A DNA stretch of 64,000 nucleotides from Sphingomonas sp. 35-24ZXX (GTDB taxonomy: Bacteria > Pseudomonadota > Alphaproteobacteria > Sphingomonadales > Sphingomonadaceae), in the NCBI RefSeq assembly GCF_000786215.1, contig NZ_JROG01000001.1, positions 1-64,000 on the forward strand. Direction: 5' to 3'. This document shows positions 19,188 through 29,336 of this stretch, one piece after another. Every line of letters begins with the position of its first letter. Position 1 is the stretch's first letter. The position numbers and the translations under genes are program-made. The notes under the pieces were generated by a model that worked only from the letters and a program-made list of their open reading frames with translations, was not told the origin of the DNA and did not search any database.

Positions 19188-19468
19188 GCGGCGGCCTTGG
19201 CCCGCGCGAAATCGACCAGATTGCCGAAATTCTCGAACAGCTCGCCGTCGACCTCGTCATCCTCGATCAGGATGTCGAGCCGGTCTTCCATCTCGGTGAG
19301 CAGGCCTGCGACCGCCATGGAATCGAGCTCGGGCAGCGCGCCGAACAGCTCGGTGTCGCGGTCGAAGCCCGCCACCTGCTCCTGCGACAGGCCCAGAATG
19401 TCGCGCAGCACCTGACGCACTACGGTTTCGATGGCGTCGCTGTGTCCGCTGGTCTCGATTTCGCTCAC
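19184..19468 (-). CDS. Acyl carrier protein of the XrtA-associated module
   Basis: 94 residues from a GTG at 19468 (MSEIETSGHS), preceded by GAGGG four bases upstream; in-frame ATGs at 19486 and 19519 are alternatives. The phosphopantetheine-attachment serine is Ser50 in PELDSMAVAGLL, and the protein is strongly acidic as in ACPs. It lies between a GNAT-type transferase and the two hydrolases and opposite an acyl-CoA ligase, so it is the likely carrier for whatever the ligase activates. It is not the fatty-acid ACP, judged by sequence and context. Confidence 0.85.
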   Translation of the reverse strand: MSEIETSGHSDAIETVVRQVLRDILGLSQEQVAGFDRDTELFGALPELDSMAVAGLLTEMEDRLDILIEDDEVDGELFENFGNLVDFARAKAAA

Positions 19469-19525
19469 ATATCCCTCGCTGGCCATGGCCTTTGCGGCCT
19501 TCCCCCTTGCCCTGTGCAAGCGGCC

Positions 19526-20560
19526 TTAGTCCTTTGAAAAACGGGCGGCAAGCCCTGCGACGCGGCTCCTGGCCATGTAGGGCCAGGCCTTGGGCGACCG
19601 CGGCCAGATCAGTTCGAGCCGGTAGCGCGGCCGCACAGCCTCCATCCAGTCGCGCTTGTAGGCATCGCTGCCGGTGCCGAAATCGACCAGGTCGACGCGG
19701 TCGGTGTCGATGACATGCTGGAAGAGGGCGTGCGTCAACAGCGTGCCGGGCGAGGCCTGGATATGGCGTTCGTCATGCGCCAGCTTGTGGATATAGGCGG
19801 TGCCGTTTTCCACCGTCCAGAACTGCGCCGCGACCGCCTGACCATCGATGCTGGCGATGCCCATGCGCAGCCGTCCGGCCTCGGCCTCGCGCTGGGCGAG
19901 CCAGCGCAGGAATTCCGGGTTGCCCTCTTCGGGCTTCCAGCTGCGCGCGTAGATCGTCTCGTAATCGGCCCAGTCCTGCGCGTCGAACCGGGTCTCGATG
20001 CGCAGGGTGACCACGCCCTTGTTGCCCTTGCGCTTGACGGTCGAGCGCAGCTGGCCGGGGCGGGTGGCCCAGTAGTCGTCGAAGCTGCGGCCGCCGAGAT
20101 ACAGCACATGGTTCTCGTTGCATTGTTCCTGGCGCACGGTCCAGCCGACGCTGGCGAAGGTTTCGGCGATCAGCCGGGCCGATCCGCATTCGTCCGGCAC
20201 GGGCGACATGATGATGCGGTGGGTCGTCTGGCTGAGCTTTTTCGCGACCCGGGTCATCAATGTCCGCTTGCGCGCCGCATCGGGCGCGCCGCCAAAGACC
20301 GGGCGCCAGATGAAGCTGTACCAGTTGGCCATGGCCATGAGGCCCGAGCGGCCATTGTCGACCAGATGCAGCTTCACCGCGTCGCCGTCCATCGCGGCAT
20401 AGGCAATATGCGGGGCGTGATCGGCCAGGCAATGACGGTGCAGGCCGTCGAACCACAAGGCGCGATCGAACAGGCCGATGCGATCTGGGTCACAGGCAGC
20501 AGAAACCCGGTGCGCTATCGCAGGCATGGGGTTATCATGATATTCATCATTCAACGTCAT
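19526..20560 (-). CDS. GNAT/FemAB-like acyltransferase of the XrtA-associated module
   Basis: 344 residues from the ATG at 20560 (MTLNDEYHDN). The C-terminal two thirds resemble the FemAB/BioF2-type (Acetyltransf_6) GNAT fold: RPGQLRSTVKRKGNKG (about 170-185), GIASIDGQAVAAQFWTVENG, AYIHKLAHDERHIQASPGT and DLVDFGTGSDAYKRDW. Relatives occur at exosortase A loci and may transfer an acyl or aminoacyl group onto a surface polymer. First gene of the reverse arm (GNAT-ACP-hydrolase 2-hydrolase 1), and divergent from the ligase with a 42-base gap. Donor and acceptor are unknown. Confidence 0.78.
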   Translation of the reverse strand: MTLNDEYHDNPMPAIAHRVSAACDPDRIGLFDRALWFDGLHRHCLADHAPHIAYAAMDGDAVKLHLVDNGRSGLMAMANWYSFIWRPVFGGAPDAARKRTLMTRVAKKLSQTTHRIIMSPVPDECGSARLIAETFASVGWTVRQEQCNENHVLYLGGRSFDDYWATRPGQLRSTVKRKGNKGVVTLRIETRFDAQDWADYETIYARSWKPEEGNPEFLRWLAQREAEAGRLRMGIASIDGQAVAAQFWTVENGTAYIHKLAHDERHIQASPGTLLTHALFQHVIDTDRVDLVDFGTGSDAYKRDWMEAVRPRYRLELIWPRSPKAWPYMARSRVAGLAARFSKD

Positions 20561-20602
20561 GAACCCCATGATACCGCGTCTTCCCAATAAGCCAGGCCGT
20601 TC

Positions 20603-22141
20603 GTGATTTCTCTCGATCCCACTCCGCAACCGCTCGATCATCTGGCGCTTCGAGGCGAAGGCTCTGCCAGCGCATTGCTGCTGCGCGAAGAGACCCTTAG
20701 CTACGACACGTTAAACTTGCGTATCGGTTTGCTTGCCCATTGGTTAACCACGCAAGGGCTGACGCATGGCGACCGGGTGGCGACATGGCTTCCCAAGAAC
20801 GAGACCACCTGCCTGATGCCGCTCGCTGCCGCAAGGGCAGGGCTGGTGCATGTGCCGATCAATCCGGTGCTCAAGCGCGCGCAGGTCGCCCATATCCTGG
20901 CCGATAGCGGCGCGAAGCTGCTGATATCCAATCCGACCCGCATCGCCACGCTGATCGCGGATGATGTGGCTGATGCATGCACGGTGATTGAGGACGATGT
21001 TGCCAAGGCCGCCTGGAAGGCAGGCGCAACCGGCATGGCCGCTTCCGCACACGATCCGCACGACCTGGCGGCAATCCTCTATACCTCGGGCTCCACCGGC
21101 AAGCCCAAGGGGGTGATGCTCAGCCATGCCAACATGTGGCTCGGCGCGATCAGCGTCGCGAACTATCTGGGGCTGGAGGCTGACGACCGCACCTTGTGCG
21201 TGCTGCCGCTGAGCTTCGATTATGGCCAGAACCAGCTGCTCTCCACCTGGGCGGCGGGCGGGGCGGCAGCACCGCTCGATTATCTGATGCCGCGCGATGT
21301 CATCAAATCGTGTGCGCGCCACAGCATCACCACGCTCGCTGCGGTCCCGCCCTTGTGGACGCAGCTGGTCGAGATCGCATGGCCCGCTGAGGTGACGGCG
21401 ACGATGCGGCGGCTGACCAACAGCGGCGGCGCGCTGAGCCCGGCATTGGTCAAGCAGCTGCGGGGCATATTCCCCGAGACGCGCATCTTTGCGATGTACG
21501 GCCTCACCGAAGCGTTCCGCTCGACCTTTCTCGACCCCGCGTTGATCGACGGCAACCCGACCTCGATCGGCACGGCGATCCCCTTTGCCGAGATCCTGGT
21601 GGTCAACGATGCGGGCGACGATGCGGCTCCGGGCGAAGAGGGCGAGCTCGTGCATGCAGGGCCGCTGGTGGCGCAGGGCTATTGGCAAGATGCGGTGCGC
21701 ACCGCCGAACGCTTCAAGCCCGCGCCCGGCTTTTCGGTGCATGGCGGCATGGCCGTGTGGTCGGGCGACCGAGTGCGGCGCGACGAACAAGGGCTGCTCT
21801 ATTTCGTCGGGCGGCGCGATGCGATGATCAAGTCCTCGGGCAACCGGATCAGCCCGGCGGAGATCGAGGATGCGGCGACATCGACCGGGCTTGCCGCCGA
21901 GGCGGTGGCGCTGGGCGTGCCCGATCCGCAGCTGGGCCAGGCGATCCTGCTGCTGGTGCGCCCCGCGCTGGTACCGCAGCCCGACCAGCTGATCGACGAC
22001 CTGATGATTGCGCTGAAACGGGAATTGCCCGCGTTCATGCTGCCCAAGACCATCGAGCTGTTCGACAGCTTCCCCAAGAACCCCAATGGCAAGATTGACC
22101 GCGCTTTGCTGGTCGCCCGGATCGAGGAACGTTTCGCATGA
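20603..22141 (+). CDS. Acyl-CoA ligase (AMP-forming), exosortase A system-associated
   Basis: Adenylate-forming enzyme of 512 residues starting with GTG at 20603. The AMP-binding motif YTSGSTGKPKG is at 160-170, the second motif is FAMYGLTEAFRST, the hinge is GDRVRRDEQGLLYFVGRRD, and the A10 lysine lies in PKNPNGKIDRALL near the end. It corresponds to the recalled family TIGR03098. It probably activates a carboxylic or amino acid and loads the ACP at 19184-19468. Its stop overlaps the start of the decarboxylase (ATGA). Substrate unknown. Confidence 0.88.
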   Translation: MISLDPTPQPLDHLALRGEGSASALLLREETLSYDTLNLRIGLLAHWLTTQGLTHGDRVATWLPKNETTCLMPLAAARAGLVHVPINPVLKRAQVAHILADSGAKLLISNPTRIATLIADDVADACTVIEDDVAKAAWKAGATGMAASAHDPHDLAAILYTSGSTGKPKGVMLSHANMWLGAISVANYLGLEADDRTLCVLPLSFDYGQNQLLSTWAAGGAAAPLDYLMPRDVIKSCARHSITTLAAVPPLWTQLVEIAWPAEVTATMRRLTNSGGALSPALVKQLRGIFPETRIFAMYGLTEAFRSTFLDPALIDGNPTSIGTAIPFAEILVVNDAGDDAAPGEEGELVHAGPLVAQGYWQDAVRTAERFKPAPGFSVHGGMAVWSGDRVRRDEQGLLYFVGRRDAMIKSSGNRISPAEIEDAATSTGLAAEAVALGVPDPQLGQAILLLVRPALVPQPDQLIDDLMIALKRELPAFMLPKTIELFDSFPKNPNGKIDRALLVARIEERFA

Positions 22142-23364
22142 AGCCTTTGGGACCCATTCCACCGGGCTTTGCAGCCATCGATGGCGAGCTGGCGGTGCAG
22201 GGCATCAAGGCGAGCGACTTGGTTGAACGCGCCGGCGACAGCCCGTGCTTCGTCTATTCGTCGGACCTGCTGCGCGCGCGCGTCGCGTCGCTGCGCGCGG
22301 CAATGCCGCAGCGGCTGTCGATTCATTATGCGATGAAGGCCAATCCGTTCGCGCCTGTCTTGCAGCTAATGGCCTCACTGGTCGATGGCATCGATATCGC
22401 GTCAGCGGGCGAGCTGGTGCTGGCACAGGCGGCGGGGGCAGACCCTTCGAAAATCAGCTTTGCCGGGCCCGGCAAGCGCGACCGTGACCTTGAGGCGGCG
22501 ATTGCCGCCGGTGTCACGCTCAACCTCGAATCCGAGGGCGAAGCAGACCGCGCGCTCGCCATCGGCCAGCGAATCGGCGTGCAGCCGCGCCTGGCGGTTC
22601 GGGTCAATCCGGATTTCGACCTGCGCGGATCGGGCATGCGCATGGGCGGCGGGGCCAAGCCGTTCGGTATCGATCAGGACCGCGTGCCCGCCTTGGTGAA
22701 GCACATTCTGGGCGAAGGCGCGCACTGGCGTGGCTTCCATATCTTTGCAGGGTCCCAGGCGCTCGATGCCGATGCGATCATCGAAACCCAGGGCAAGACG
22801 CTCGATCTCGCAGCCACGCTGGCGGAAGAGGCAGGCGCGCCGCTCGAGCATCTCAACCTCGGTGGCGGCATGGGCATTCCCTATTTCCCGGGAGACACGC
22901 CGGTAGACATCGCCAAGGTTGGCGCGGCGTTGAGCGAACGCTTTGCCGCGCTGCCCGCGACGCTGGCGGACACCCATTTCGCAATGGAGCTCGGCCGCTG
23001 GCTGGTGGGCGAGGCGGGGGTGTACCTGACCCGCATCGTCGACAGGAAGACCAGCCATGGCGAGCTGTATCTCGTCACCGATGGCGGTCTGCATCACCAG
23101 CTGGCCGCCAGCGGCAATTTCGGCACCGTGGTGCGGCGCAACTATCCGGTCGCGATCGCCAGCCGCTTCGATACAGAGCCTGCCGAAGAGGCCAATGTCG
23201 TCGGTTGCCTGTGCACCCCGCTCGACCGGTTGGCCGACAAGGCGCTGTTGCCCGCAGCTCAAGTGGGCGATCTCGTCGCCGTATTCTGCGCCGGTGCCTA
23301 TGGTGCCACCGCCAGCCCGTCCGATTTCCTCGGCCATGGCAAGGCAGCGGAACTGCTGGTTTAG
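22138..23364 (+). CDS. PLP-dependent decarboxylase, exosortase A system-associated
   Basis: Fold-type III (ornithine/diaminopimelate decarboxylase-like) enzyme of 408 residues. The PLP lysine is K67 in IHYAMKANPF. ISFAGPGKRD, GFHIFAGSQALD, LNLGGGMGIPYF, ELGRWLVGEAG and FCAGAYGATASP are the standard family landmarks, the last supplying the Cys of the active site. This matches recalled family TIGR03099. It is coupled to the ligase by an ATGA overlap, and its stop codon TAG lies inside the left inverted repeat of the element at 23361-23633. It is not lysA of general metabolism, judged by its partners; substrate unknown. Confidence 0.88.
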   Translation: MKPLGPIPPGFAAIDGELAVQGIKASDLVERAGDSPCFVYSSDLLRARVASLRAAMPQRLSIHYAMKANPFAPVLQLMASLVDGIDIASAGELVLAQAAGADPSKISFAGPGKRDRDLEAAIAAGVTLNLESEGEADRALAIGQRIGVQPRLAVRVNPDFDLRGSGMRMGGGAKPFGIDQDRVPALVKHILGEGAHWRGFHIFAGSQALDADAIIETQGKTLDLAATLAEEAGAPLEHLNLGGGMGIPYFPGDTPVDIAKVGAALSERFAALPATLADTHFAMELGRWLVGEAGVYLTRIVDRKTSHGELYLVTDGGLHHQLAASGNFGTVVRRNYPVAIASRFDTEPAEEANVVGCLCTPLDRLADKALLPAAQVGDLVAVFCAGAYGATASPSDFLGHGKAAELLV

Positions 23365-23633
23365 AGCACTTGCCGACCATTCTGGGTCACCGGGACGGAG
23401 CCGATTTTGGCCGAGTGCAAGGATCGAGGAGGGAGCCATGCAGGCGCATAGTGACCAACGAGAGACGCCGCAATCGGCCACAAGGGGCCCGCCCCGTTAG
23501 GGTTGCCGAAGGATGCCCCACGGACAGCGTCGCCTTGGTTGGACGGGCCACCAGCCCGCCCGGCGCAATGCTCCTTGCCGAGGAGCTTCCTGCGGCAATC
23601 ACGGTGGTCCAGAATGGTCGGAAAGTGCTCTAA
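23361..23633. repeat. 273-bp element with 31-bp terminal inverted repeats (MITE-like)
   Basis: The left end 23361-23391 (TTAGAGCACTTGCCGACCAT...) and right end 23603-23633 are reverse complements over 31 bases with three mismatches. The element fills the gap between two converging genes, and its two ends supply the stop codons of both: TAG at 23362-23364 for the decarboxylase and TAG at 23632-23630 for eda. The interior is GC-rich with more palindromic segments and no convincing gene. No flanking target duplication was identified. It may be a non-autonomous mobile repeat or a large two-way terminator. Confidence 0.7.
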
Positions 23634-24253
23634 GTCAGCGCGAACGCCGCTGCGGCATTGCGCTGGATGGCGGCCGGATCGACCGCGCCTGCCGGGATCA
23701 TCCAGCTGCCACCGACGCACAGCACCGGATCGATGGCGAGCCAGTTGCCCGCCGTCTCCAGCGTCACGCCGCCGGTGGGGCAGAACTTGCACTGGCCGAA
23801 GGGTGCGCTCAGCGCCTTGAGCGCCGGAATGCCGCCAGCCGCCATCGCCGGGAAGAACTTGAAATGGGTGAGGCCCAGGTCGAGGCCGCGCATGATGTCG
23901 CCCGCATTGGCGGTGCCGGGCAGGAAGGGGATGCCGCTTTCGACCGCTGCGCGCCCCAGGCTCTCGGTGAGGCCCGGCGAGACGATGAATTCCGATCCGG
24001 CCTTCAGCGCCGCATCGAGCGTCTTGGTGTCGATGACGGTACCGGCACCGACGATCGCGCCTTCAACCTGCTTCATCAGCGTGATCGCCTCGAGCGCAGC
24101 GGGTGTCCGCAGCGTGACTTCCAGCACCTTGAGGCCGCCTGCGACCAGCGCCTGGGCCATCGGCACGGCATCGGCGACATCGTTGATGACGATCACCGGG
24201 ATCACCGGTGCAGTCAGCATGATCGTCTCGATGGCGGCGGGGCTAGCGGTCAT
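23630..24253 (-). CDS. eda: KDPG aldolase (2-dehydro-3-deoxyphosphogluconate aldolase)
   Basis: Splits KDPG to pyruvate and glyceraldehyde-3-phosphate, the last step of the Entner-Doudoroff pathway. The 207-residue protein has the general-base Glu45 in VLEVTLRT and the Schiff-base Lys132 in THFKFFPA, and ends close to the family length. It is the last gene of zwf-pgl-edd-glk-eda; its ATG overlaps the glk stop (ATGA). The stop codon lies in the inverted-repeat element. Confidence 0.97.
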   Translation of the reverse strand: MTASPAAIETIMLTAPVIPVIVINDVADAVPMAQALVAGGLKVLEVTLRTPAALEAITLMKQVEGAIVGAGTVIDTKTLDAALKAGSEFIVSPGLTESLGRAAVESGIPFLPGTANAGDIMRGLDLGLTHFKFFPAMAAGGIPALKALSAPFGQCKFCPTGGVTLETAGNWLAIDPVLCVGGSWMIPAGAVDPAAIQRNAAAAFALT

Positions 24254-25218
24254 GCGGCATTCTCCTGGGCAAAGGCGGCGGCGGCCCCGAGCAGGCCGGG
24301 CTGGGGATGGTCGATCAGCTTGACCGGAGTCGTCTCCATCAACCGCTGGAACCGGCCCTTGGCGACAAAGCGCTCCTCGAACCCGGACTGCGGCAGACGG
24401 TCGGCGATCCGCTGACCAAGGCCGCCGGCGATTACCACTGCGGCTGCGCCCTGCGCCAGCGCAAAATCGCCTGCAGCAGCGCCAAGGCTCAGGCAGAAGC
24501 GGTCGAACGCGGCGGTTGCCAGGCTGTCGTCACCCGACAGTGCCAGCTGCCACAATTCCTTGTCTTCCCGGTTCACCACCGCGCGGCCCTCGATGCTGGC
24601 CAATGTCTCGTAAATCTCGGCAAGGCCAGGCCCTGAGCACACTCGCTCCACCGACACGCGGCGATGCTGCCGGCGCAGGCGCGCGAGGATGGCATCCTCG
24701 ATCGAATCGAGCGGCGAGTAATCGACATGGCCGCCTTCGGTTTCGACCGCGCGGTAGCCATCGGCGCTGCGGACGACATAGGCGACGCCCAGGCCCGTGC
24801 CAGGACCGATCACAGTGATGACGCCGGTGCCGGGCAGATCGCCCGCCGGGCCGCACAGATGCGAGAAGCTGGCGGCATCGCAATGCTGCACCGCGTGGGC
24901 GACCGCGCCGAAATCATTGATCAGCGTGAACTCGTCCACGCCCAGCTTCTCGCGCACCATCGCCGGGCGGATGACCCAGGGGTTGTTGGTCATCTTGAGC
25001 ACTTCGCCGCGGATGGGCGTCGCCAGCGCAATCGCCGCGGCGCGGGGCAGGGGCTGCCCGATGCTATCGCCAAACGCCTCCCAGGCGGTCTGGAGGCTGG
25101 CATATTCGGCGCATTTCAGCGTGACCGGTTCGCCCAACTGGGTGACGCGGCCATCCTCGATGGTCGCCAGCGCAAACCGCGCATGGGTGCCGCCGATATC
25201 GGCAGTGACGATCTGCAT
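24250..25218 (-). CDS. glk: Glucokinase
   Basis: ATP-dependent phosphorylation of cytoplasmic glucose. 322 residues from the ATG at 25218 ([17 protein letters not shown]), with the phosphate-binding DIGGTHARF motif at 7-15, the catalytic-region [12 protein letters not shown], and [15 protein letters not shown] frame open further upstream lies inside edd and is ignored. Five bases separate its start from the edd stop; the stop overlaps eda. Confidence 0.95.
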   Translation of the reverse strand: MQIVTADIGGTHARFALATIEDGRVTQLGEPVTLKCAEYASLQTAWEAFGDSIGQPLPRAAAIALATPIRGEVLKMTNNPWVIRPAMVREKLGVDEFTLINDFGAVAHAVQHCDAASFSHLCGPAGDLPGTGVITVIGPGTGLGVAYVVRSADGYRAVETEGGHVDYSPLDSIEDAILARLRRQHRRVSVERVCSGPGLAEIYETLASIEGRAVVNREDKELWQLALSGDDSLATAAFDRFCLSLGAAAGDFALAQGAAAVVIAGGLGQRIADRLPQSGFEERFVAKGRFQRLMETTPVKLIDHPQPGLLGAAAAFAQENAA

Positions 25219-25223
25219 GTGGT

Positions 25224-27050
25224 TTACAGCCCCGCCACTGCAAGCATCGCGCTCGCGCCCGCTTCGGCATTGTCGCTCGCAGCGCGCATCAGGGCGAACA
25301 TCTCGCGCCCGGTGCCCATCGGCTGCGCGGGCTGCGAGGCGGAGGGGCGCGTTTCCCAGTCGCTGTTGTCGATCAGAACGCTGATCGTGCCAGCGACTGC
25401 GTCGAGCCGCACGACATCGCCGTCCCGGATCCGTGCCAGCGGCCCGCCATCGCAGGCCTCGGGCCACAGATGGATCGCGGCTGGCACCTTGCCCGACGCG
25501 CCCGACATGCGGCCATCGGTGACCAGCGCGACCTTGAACCCGCGATCCTGCAGCACGCCCAGCGACGGGGTCAGCTTGTGCAGCTCGGGCATGCCGTTGG
25601 CACGAGGACCCTGGAAGCGCACCACGACCACGACATCATGGTCGAGTTCGCCTGCCTTGAACGCGGTGATGACCGCATCCTGATCATCGAACACCCGCGC
25701 GGGCGCCTCGATGGTCCAGCGGGCCGGGTCGACCGCGCTGGTCTTGACGACGCCACGGCCCAGATTGCCCTCGACCAGCCGCATGCCCCCATCGGGCTGG
25801 AAGGCGGCACTGACCGGGCGCAGCATGGCCTCGTCGCGCGTAACCTCGGGCGAGGGCACGAACGCCAGCGCCCCTGCATCATCGAGCATGGGATCGACTG
25901 CATAATCGAGCAGAGACTGGCCCGAGACGGTGAGGATGTCGGTGTGCAGCAGGCCGTTGGCGGCCAGATCGCGGATGATGAAGCCGATGCCGCCGGCCGC
26001 ATGGAAATGGTTCACGTCGCCCGATCCATTGGGATAGACGCGGGCCAGCAGCGGGATGATCGCGGACAGTTCGCTCAGGTCCTGCCAATCGATATGGATG
26101 CCCGCCGCACGTGCCATCGCGGGCAAATGGATCGCATGATTGGTCGATCCGCCGGTGGCGAGCAGGCCGATGCACGCATTGACGATTGCCTTTTCATCGA
26201 CGCAATGGCCGAACGGGCGGTAATCCTCGCCATCCCAGCCGATCTGCGCGACACGGTGCGTGGCGGCGCGGGTCAGTTCCTGGCGCAGTTTGGTGCCGGG
26301 GTTGATGAAGGCGGAAGCCGGTACGTGCAGCCCCATCATCTCCATCATCATCTGGTTCGAATTGGCGGTGCCGTAGAAGGTGCAGGTGCCCGCGCCATGG
26401 TAGCTGGCAGCCTCCGCCTCGAGCAGCTCTTCGCGGCCCACCTTTCCTTCGGCATAAAGCTGGCGGATGCGCTGCTTTTCCTTGTTGGCGAGGCCCGACG
26501 GCATCGGCCCGGCGGGCACGAAGATCGTCGGCACGTGGCCAAAGCGCGCAGCCGCGATGAACAGTCCGGGGACGATCTTGTCGCAGATGCCCAGCATCAA
26601 TGCGCCCTCGAACATGCCGTGGCTCATCGCCACCGCGGTGCCCATGGCGATGGTGTCACGGCTGAACAGCGACAGTTCCATGCCGAGCTGACCCTGGGTC
26701 ACGCCATCGCACATCGCGGGCACGCCGCCTGCGACCTGCGCGGTCGCGCCGACTTCGCGCGCGAAGATCTTGATCTGCTCGGGGTAGCGGCCATAGGGCT
26801 GATGCGCCGACAGCATGTCGTTATACGCGGTGACGATGCCGATGTTCATCGCCTTGCCCGCCCGGATCGCAGCCTTGTCTTCGCCCGATGCGGCAAAACC
26901 ATGCGCCAGATTGCCGCACGACAGGGTGGGGCGATGCACGCCCTTGTCGCGTTCGCGGGCGATGAAATCGAGATACGCCTGCCGCCCGGGGCGCGAGCGT
27001 TCGATGATCCGCTGGGTGATCCGTTCGAGTTCGGGGTGAAGCGTCGTCAT
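25224..27050 (-). CDS. edd: 6-phosphogluconate dehydratase
   Basis: Iron-sulfur dehydratase that makes KDPG from 6-phosphogluconate. The 608 residues fit the Edd length. IlvD/Edd family motifs are present: [20 protein letters not shown] and [15 protein letters not shown] with cluster-ligand cysteines, a third cysteine in [17 protein letters not shown], and [15 protein letters not shown] near the C-terminus. It is the third gene of the operon and 34 bases downstream of pgl. Confidence 0.97.
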   Translation of the reverse strand: MTTLHPELERITQRIIERSRPGRQAYLDFIARERDKGVHRPTLSCGNLAHGFAASGEDKAAIRAGKAMNIGIVTAYNDMLSAHQPYGRYPEQIKIFAREVGATAQVAGGVPAMCDGVTQGQLGMELSLFSRDTIAMGTAVAMSHGMFEGALMLGICDKIVPGLFIAAARFGHVPTIFVPAGPMPSGLANKEKQRIRQLYAEGKVGREELLEAEAASYHGAGTCTFYGTANSNQMMMEMMGLHVPASAFINPGTKLRQELTRAATHRVAQIGWDGEDYRPFGHCVDEKAIVNACIGLLATGGSTNHAIHLPAMARAAGIHIDWQDLSELSAIIPLLARVYPNGSGDVNHFHAAGGIGFIIRDLAANGLLHTDILTVSGQSLLDYAVDPMLDDAGALAFVPSPEVTRDEAMLRPVSAAFQPDGGMRLVEGNLGRGVVKTSAVDPARWTIEAPARVFDDQDAVITAFKAGELDHDVVVVVRFQGPRANGMPELHKLTPSLGVLQDRGFKVALVTDGRMSGASGKVPAAIHLWPEACDGGPLARIRDGDVVRLDAVAGTISVLIDNSDWETRPSASQPAQPMGTGREMFALMRAASDNAEAGASAMLAVAGL

Positions 27051-27084
27051 GATTGTCTCTTTTCGGTTCGGATGACCGGCCGGG

Positions 27085-27789
27085 TCATTTCGCCCAGTGG
27101 ATGTCGACGGGCAGTTCGACCGCGCTCAGCACCTTGCCGATCGGATAGGCCGATGCATCGCCCTGCTTGATCGCAGTCTCCAGCACCTTCTTCTTGTCCT
27201 TGCCGGTGATGGCGATCATCAACGCACGAGCGGACGCAATCGCCGGCAGCGACAGGGTGACCCGAGCCACAGGCGCGTCCTTGGGCAGCGGATCGGGCAT
27301 CATGCCCAGGGCACGACGATCGGCCGGCCCGGCGAGCGCCTCTTCCAGATCGGGTCCGGGGAAGATCGAGGCGGTGTGCCCATCGGTTCCCATGCCCAGC
27401 AGGCACAGGTCGAGCGGCCAGTGGAAATCGGCCAGCCGGGCATTGGCAGCGTTGCCGCACGCCTTGTAGTCGCTCGCCGCCTCGCTGATGATCGGGATGA
27501 CGCGCGCGCCCTTGGGCAGGAAGGTCTTGGCCAGCATCGTCACGTTCGACAGCGCATCGCCCATCGGCACGATGCGGTCATCGGTGGGGATGATCGTGAC
27601 CTTCTTCCAGTTGATCTTCGCCTCGGCGAGCTTGGCATAGGCGGCCTGCGGCGTGCTGCCGCCGGCCAGCGCGATCACCGCATTGCCGCGCGCGTCGATC
27701 GCGTTCTCGATAATGAAGCCGATGTCGCCAGCCAGCGCACCTGCCATTTCGGCGGCATCGTCATAATCCCACCATTCGATCTCAGTCAT
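27085..27789 (-). CDS. pgl: 6-phosphogluconolactonase
   Basis: Hydrolyses 6-phosphogluconolactone in the oxidative step between Zwf and Edd. 234 residues from the ATG at 27789 ([10 protein letters not shown]), with [24 protein letters not shown] and [14 protein letters not shown] typical of the SOL/DevB type. The start lies inside the end of zwf (8-base overlap). Alternative in-frame start at 27807 would overlap more and adds six residues. Confidence 0.94.
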   Translation of the reverse strand: MTEIEWWDYDDAAEMAGALAGDIGFIIENAIDARGNAVIALAGGSTPQAAYAKLAEAKINWKKVTIIPTDDRIVPMGDALSNVTMLAKTFLPKGARVIPIISEAASDYKACGNAANARLADFHWPLDLCLLGMGTDGHTASIFPGPDLEEALAGPADRRALGMMPDPLPKDAPVARVTLSLPAIASARALMIAITGKDKKKVLETAIKQGDASAYPIGKVLSAVELPVDIHWAK

Positions 27790-29230
27790 TCCAGCTAACC
27801 CCATCACGTTCGGTCAGGGCAATGGCGGCGCTTGGCCCCCAGCTGCCCGATCCATAGCTTTTCGGTGCGATATTGTTTTCGGCCCAGGTCCTGCGGATCG
27901 CATCGATCCAGCGCCACTGCGCCTCGACCTCGTCGCGGCGAACGAACAGGGTCGGCTCGCCATCGACGAGGTCGAGCAGCAGCCGTTCATAGGCGATACG
28001 CCGCTGCGCCATCGAAAAGGCGGCGGTGAGCGACAGGTCGAGCGGGACCTCGCGCAGCGAAAGACCGCCGCGATCGAGCCCCGGCTCCTTCGCCATCACC
28101 AGCAGGCGGACATATTCCTCCGGCTGCAGCCGGATGACCAGCCGGTTGGCAGACAATCTGCCGCCGCGCTGGGCAAAGATGTTGTGCGGCACAGGCTTGA
28201 ACTGGATCACGATCTCGCTGCGCCGTTCGGCCAGGCGCTTGCCGGTGCGCAGGTAGAAGGGCACGCCCTGCCAGCGCCAGTTGTCGACATGCGCCTTGAT
28301 CGCCACGAAGGTTTCGGTGTCGGAGGCCTTGCCCAGATCATCCGAATAGGAATGCACGGCAGAGCCGGACACCGCGCCCGCGCCATACTGGCCGCGCACG
28401 ACCTCGCCTGGGGAGACCGGGCGCAACGAGCGCAGAACCTTGACCTTCTCATCGCGGATCGAGGTCGCGTCGAATTCTGCCGGGGGCTCCATCGCGATCA
28501 GCGCGAGCAGCTGCAGCATGTGGTTCTGCACCATGTCGCGCAGCGCGCCGGTATCGTCGTAAAAGCCGTGGCGGCCTTCGAGCCCGACCGTTTCGGACAC
28601 CGTGATCTGGATATGCTCGATGCCGTTGGCGTTCCACAGGGGCTCAAACATCATGTTGGCAAAACGCAGCGCCATCAGGTTCTGCACGGTTTCCTTGCCG
28701 AGATAATGGTCGATGCGGAAGGTGCGGCTTTCGGGGAAGGCGTGCGCCACCGCGTCATTGATCGCACAGGACGAGGCTAGGTCGTGGCCCAGCGGCTTTT
28801 CCAGGCCGATGCGCACCATCTCGCCTGCAAGGCCTGCCGATTTTAGGCCCTGGATGGTCGGCGTGAACAGGAACGGCGCGGTCGAAAGGAAGATCGACAT
28901 GCCGCCCGATATGTCCCCCAGCCGGTCGGCGAGTGCGGCAAAGCCATCGAGCTTCGAGGCGTCGAGCGGCTGGTAGCTCACCCGTTCCAGAAAGCTTGCG
29001 ATCTTGGCTTCGTCCTGGCGTTCGTCGGGCAGGAACTGCGCCAGCGCTTCACCGACAAGCGCGCGGAAACCGGCATCGTCGAGCTCGCTGCGCGCGGTGC
29101 CCATGATCCTGAGATCGGGCGCGATCAGGCCGTCGCTGTGCAGCGCATAGAGCGAGGGAAGCAGCATCCGCTTGGACAGGTCACCTGTTGCGCCAAACAG
29201 AAGCAGCGTCCGGGATTGCGCATTCGCCAT
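27782..29230 (-). CDS. zwf: Glucose-6-phosphate dehydrogenase
   Basis: NAD(P)-dependent oxidation of glucose-6-phosphate. 482 residues from the ATG at 29230 (MANAQSRTLL), with the nucleotide motif LFGATGDLSKRMLLP at 11-25 and the substrate/catalytic motif RIDHYLGKETVQN near 170. First gene of zwf-pgl-edd-glk-eda; these five enzymes carry glucose to pyruvate and glyceraldehyde-3-phosphate. A LacI-type operator lies 107 bases upstream. The longer frame to 29317 would cover the upstream control region and is rejected. Confidence 0.97.
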   Translation of the reverse strand: MANAQSRTLLLFGATGDLSKRMLLPSLYALHSDGLIAPDLRIMGTARSELDDAGFRALVGEALAQFLPDERQDEAKIASFLERVSYQPLDASKLDGFAALADRLGDISGGMSIFLSTAPFLFTPTIQGLKSAGLAGEMVRIGLEKPLGHDLASSCAINDAVAHAFPESRTFRIDHYLGKETVQNLMALRFANMMFEPLWNANGIEHIQITVSETVGLEGRHGFYDDTGALRDMVQNHMLQLLALIAMEPPAEFDATSIRDEKVKVLRSLRPVSPGEVVRGQYGAGAVSGSAVHSYSDDLGKASDTETFVAIKAHVDNWRWQGVPFYLRTGKRLAERRSEIVIQFKPVPHNIFAQRGGRLSANRLVIRLQPEEYVRLLVMAKEPGLDRGGLSLREVPLDLSLTAAFSMAQRRIAYERLLLDLVDGEPTLFVRRDEVEAQWRWIDAIRRTWAENNIAPKSYGSGSWGPSAAIALTERDGVSWND

Positions 29231-29336
29231 CGGTTTTCCTATCCTGATTATCCGCGGTTTTGCAGGCGGTCCACCTGTTAAGGTCGGCCCGCGCGCATGT
29301 CCACCGCTGTTGCTCATGTATAGCTATGCAGCGTTA

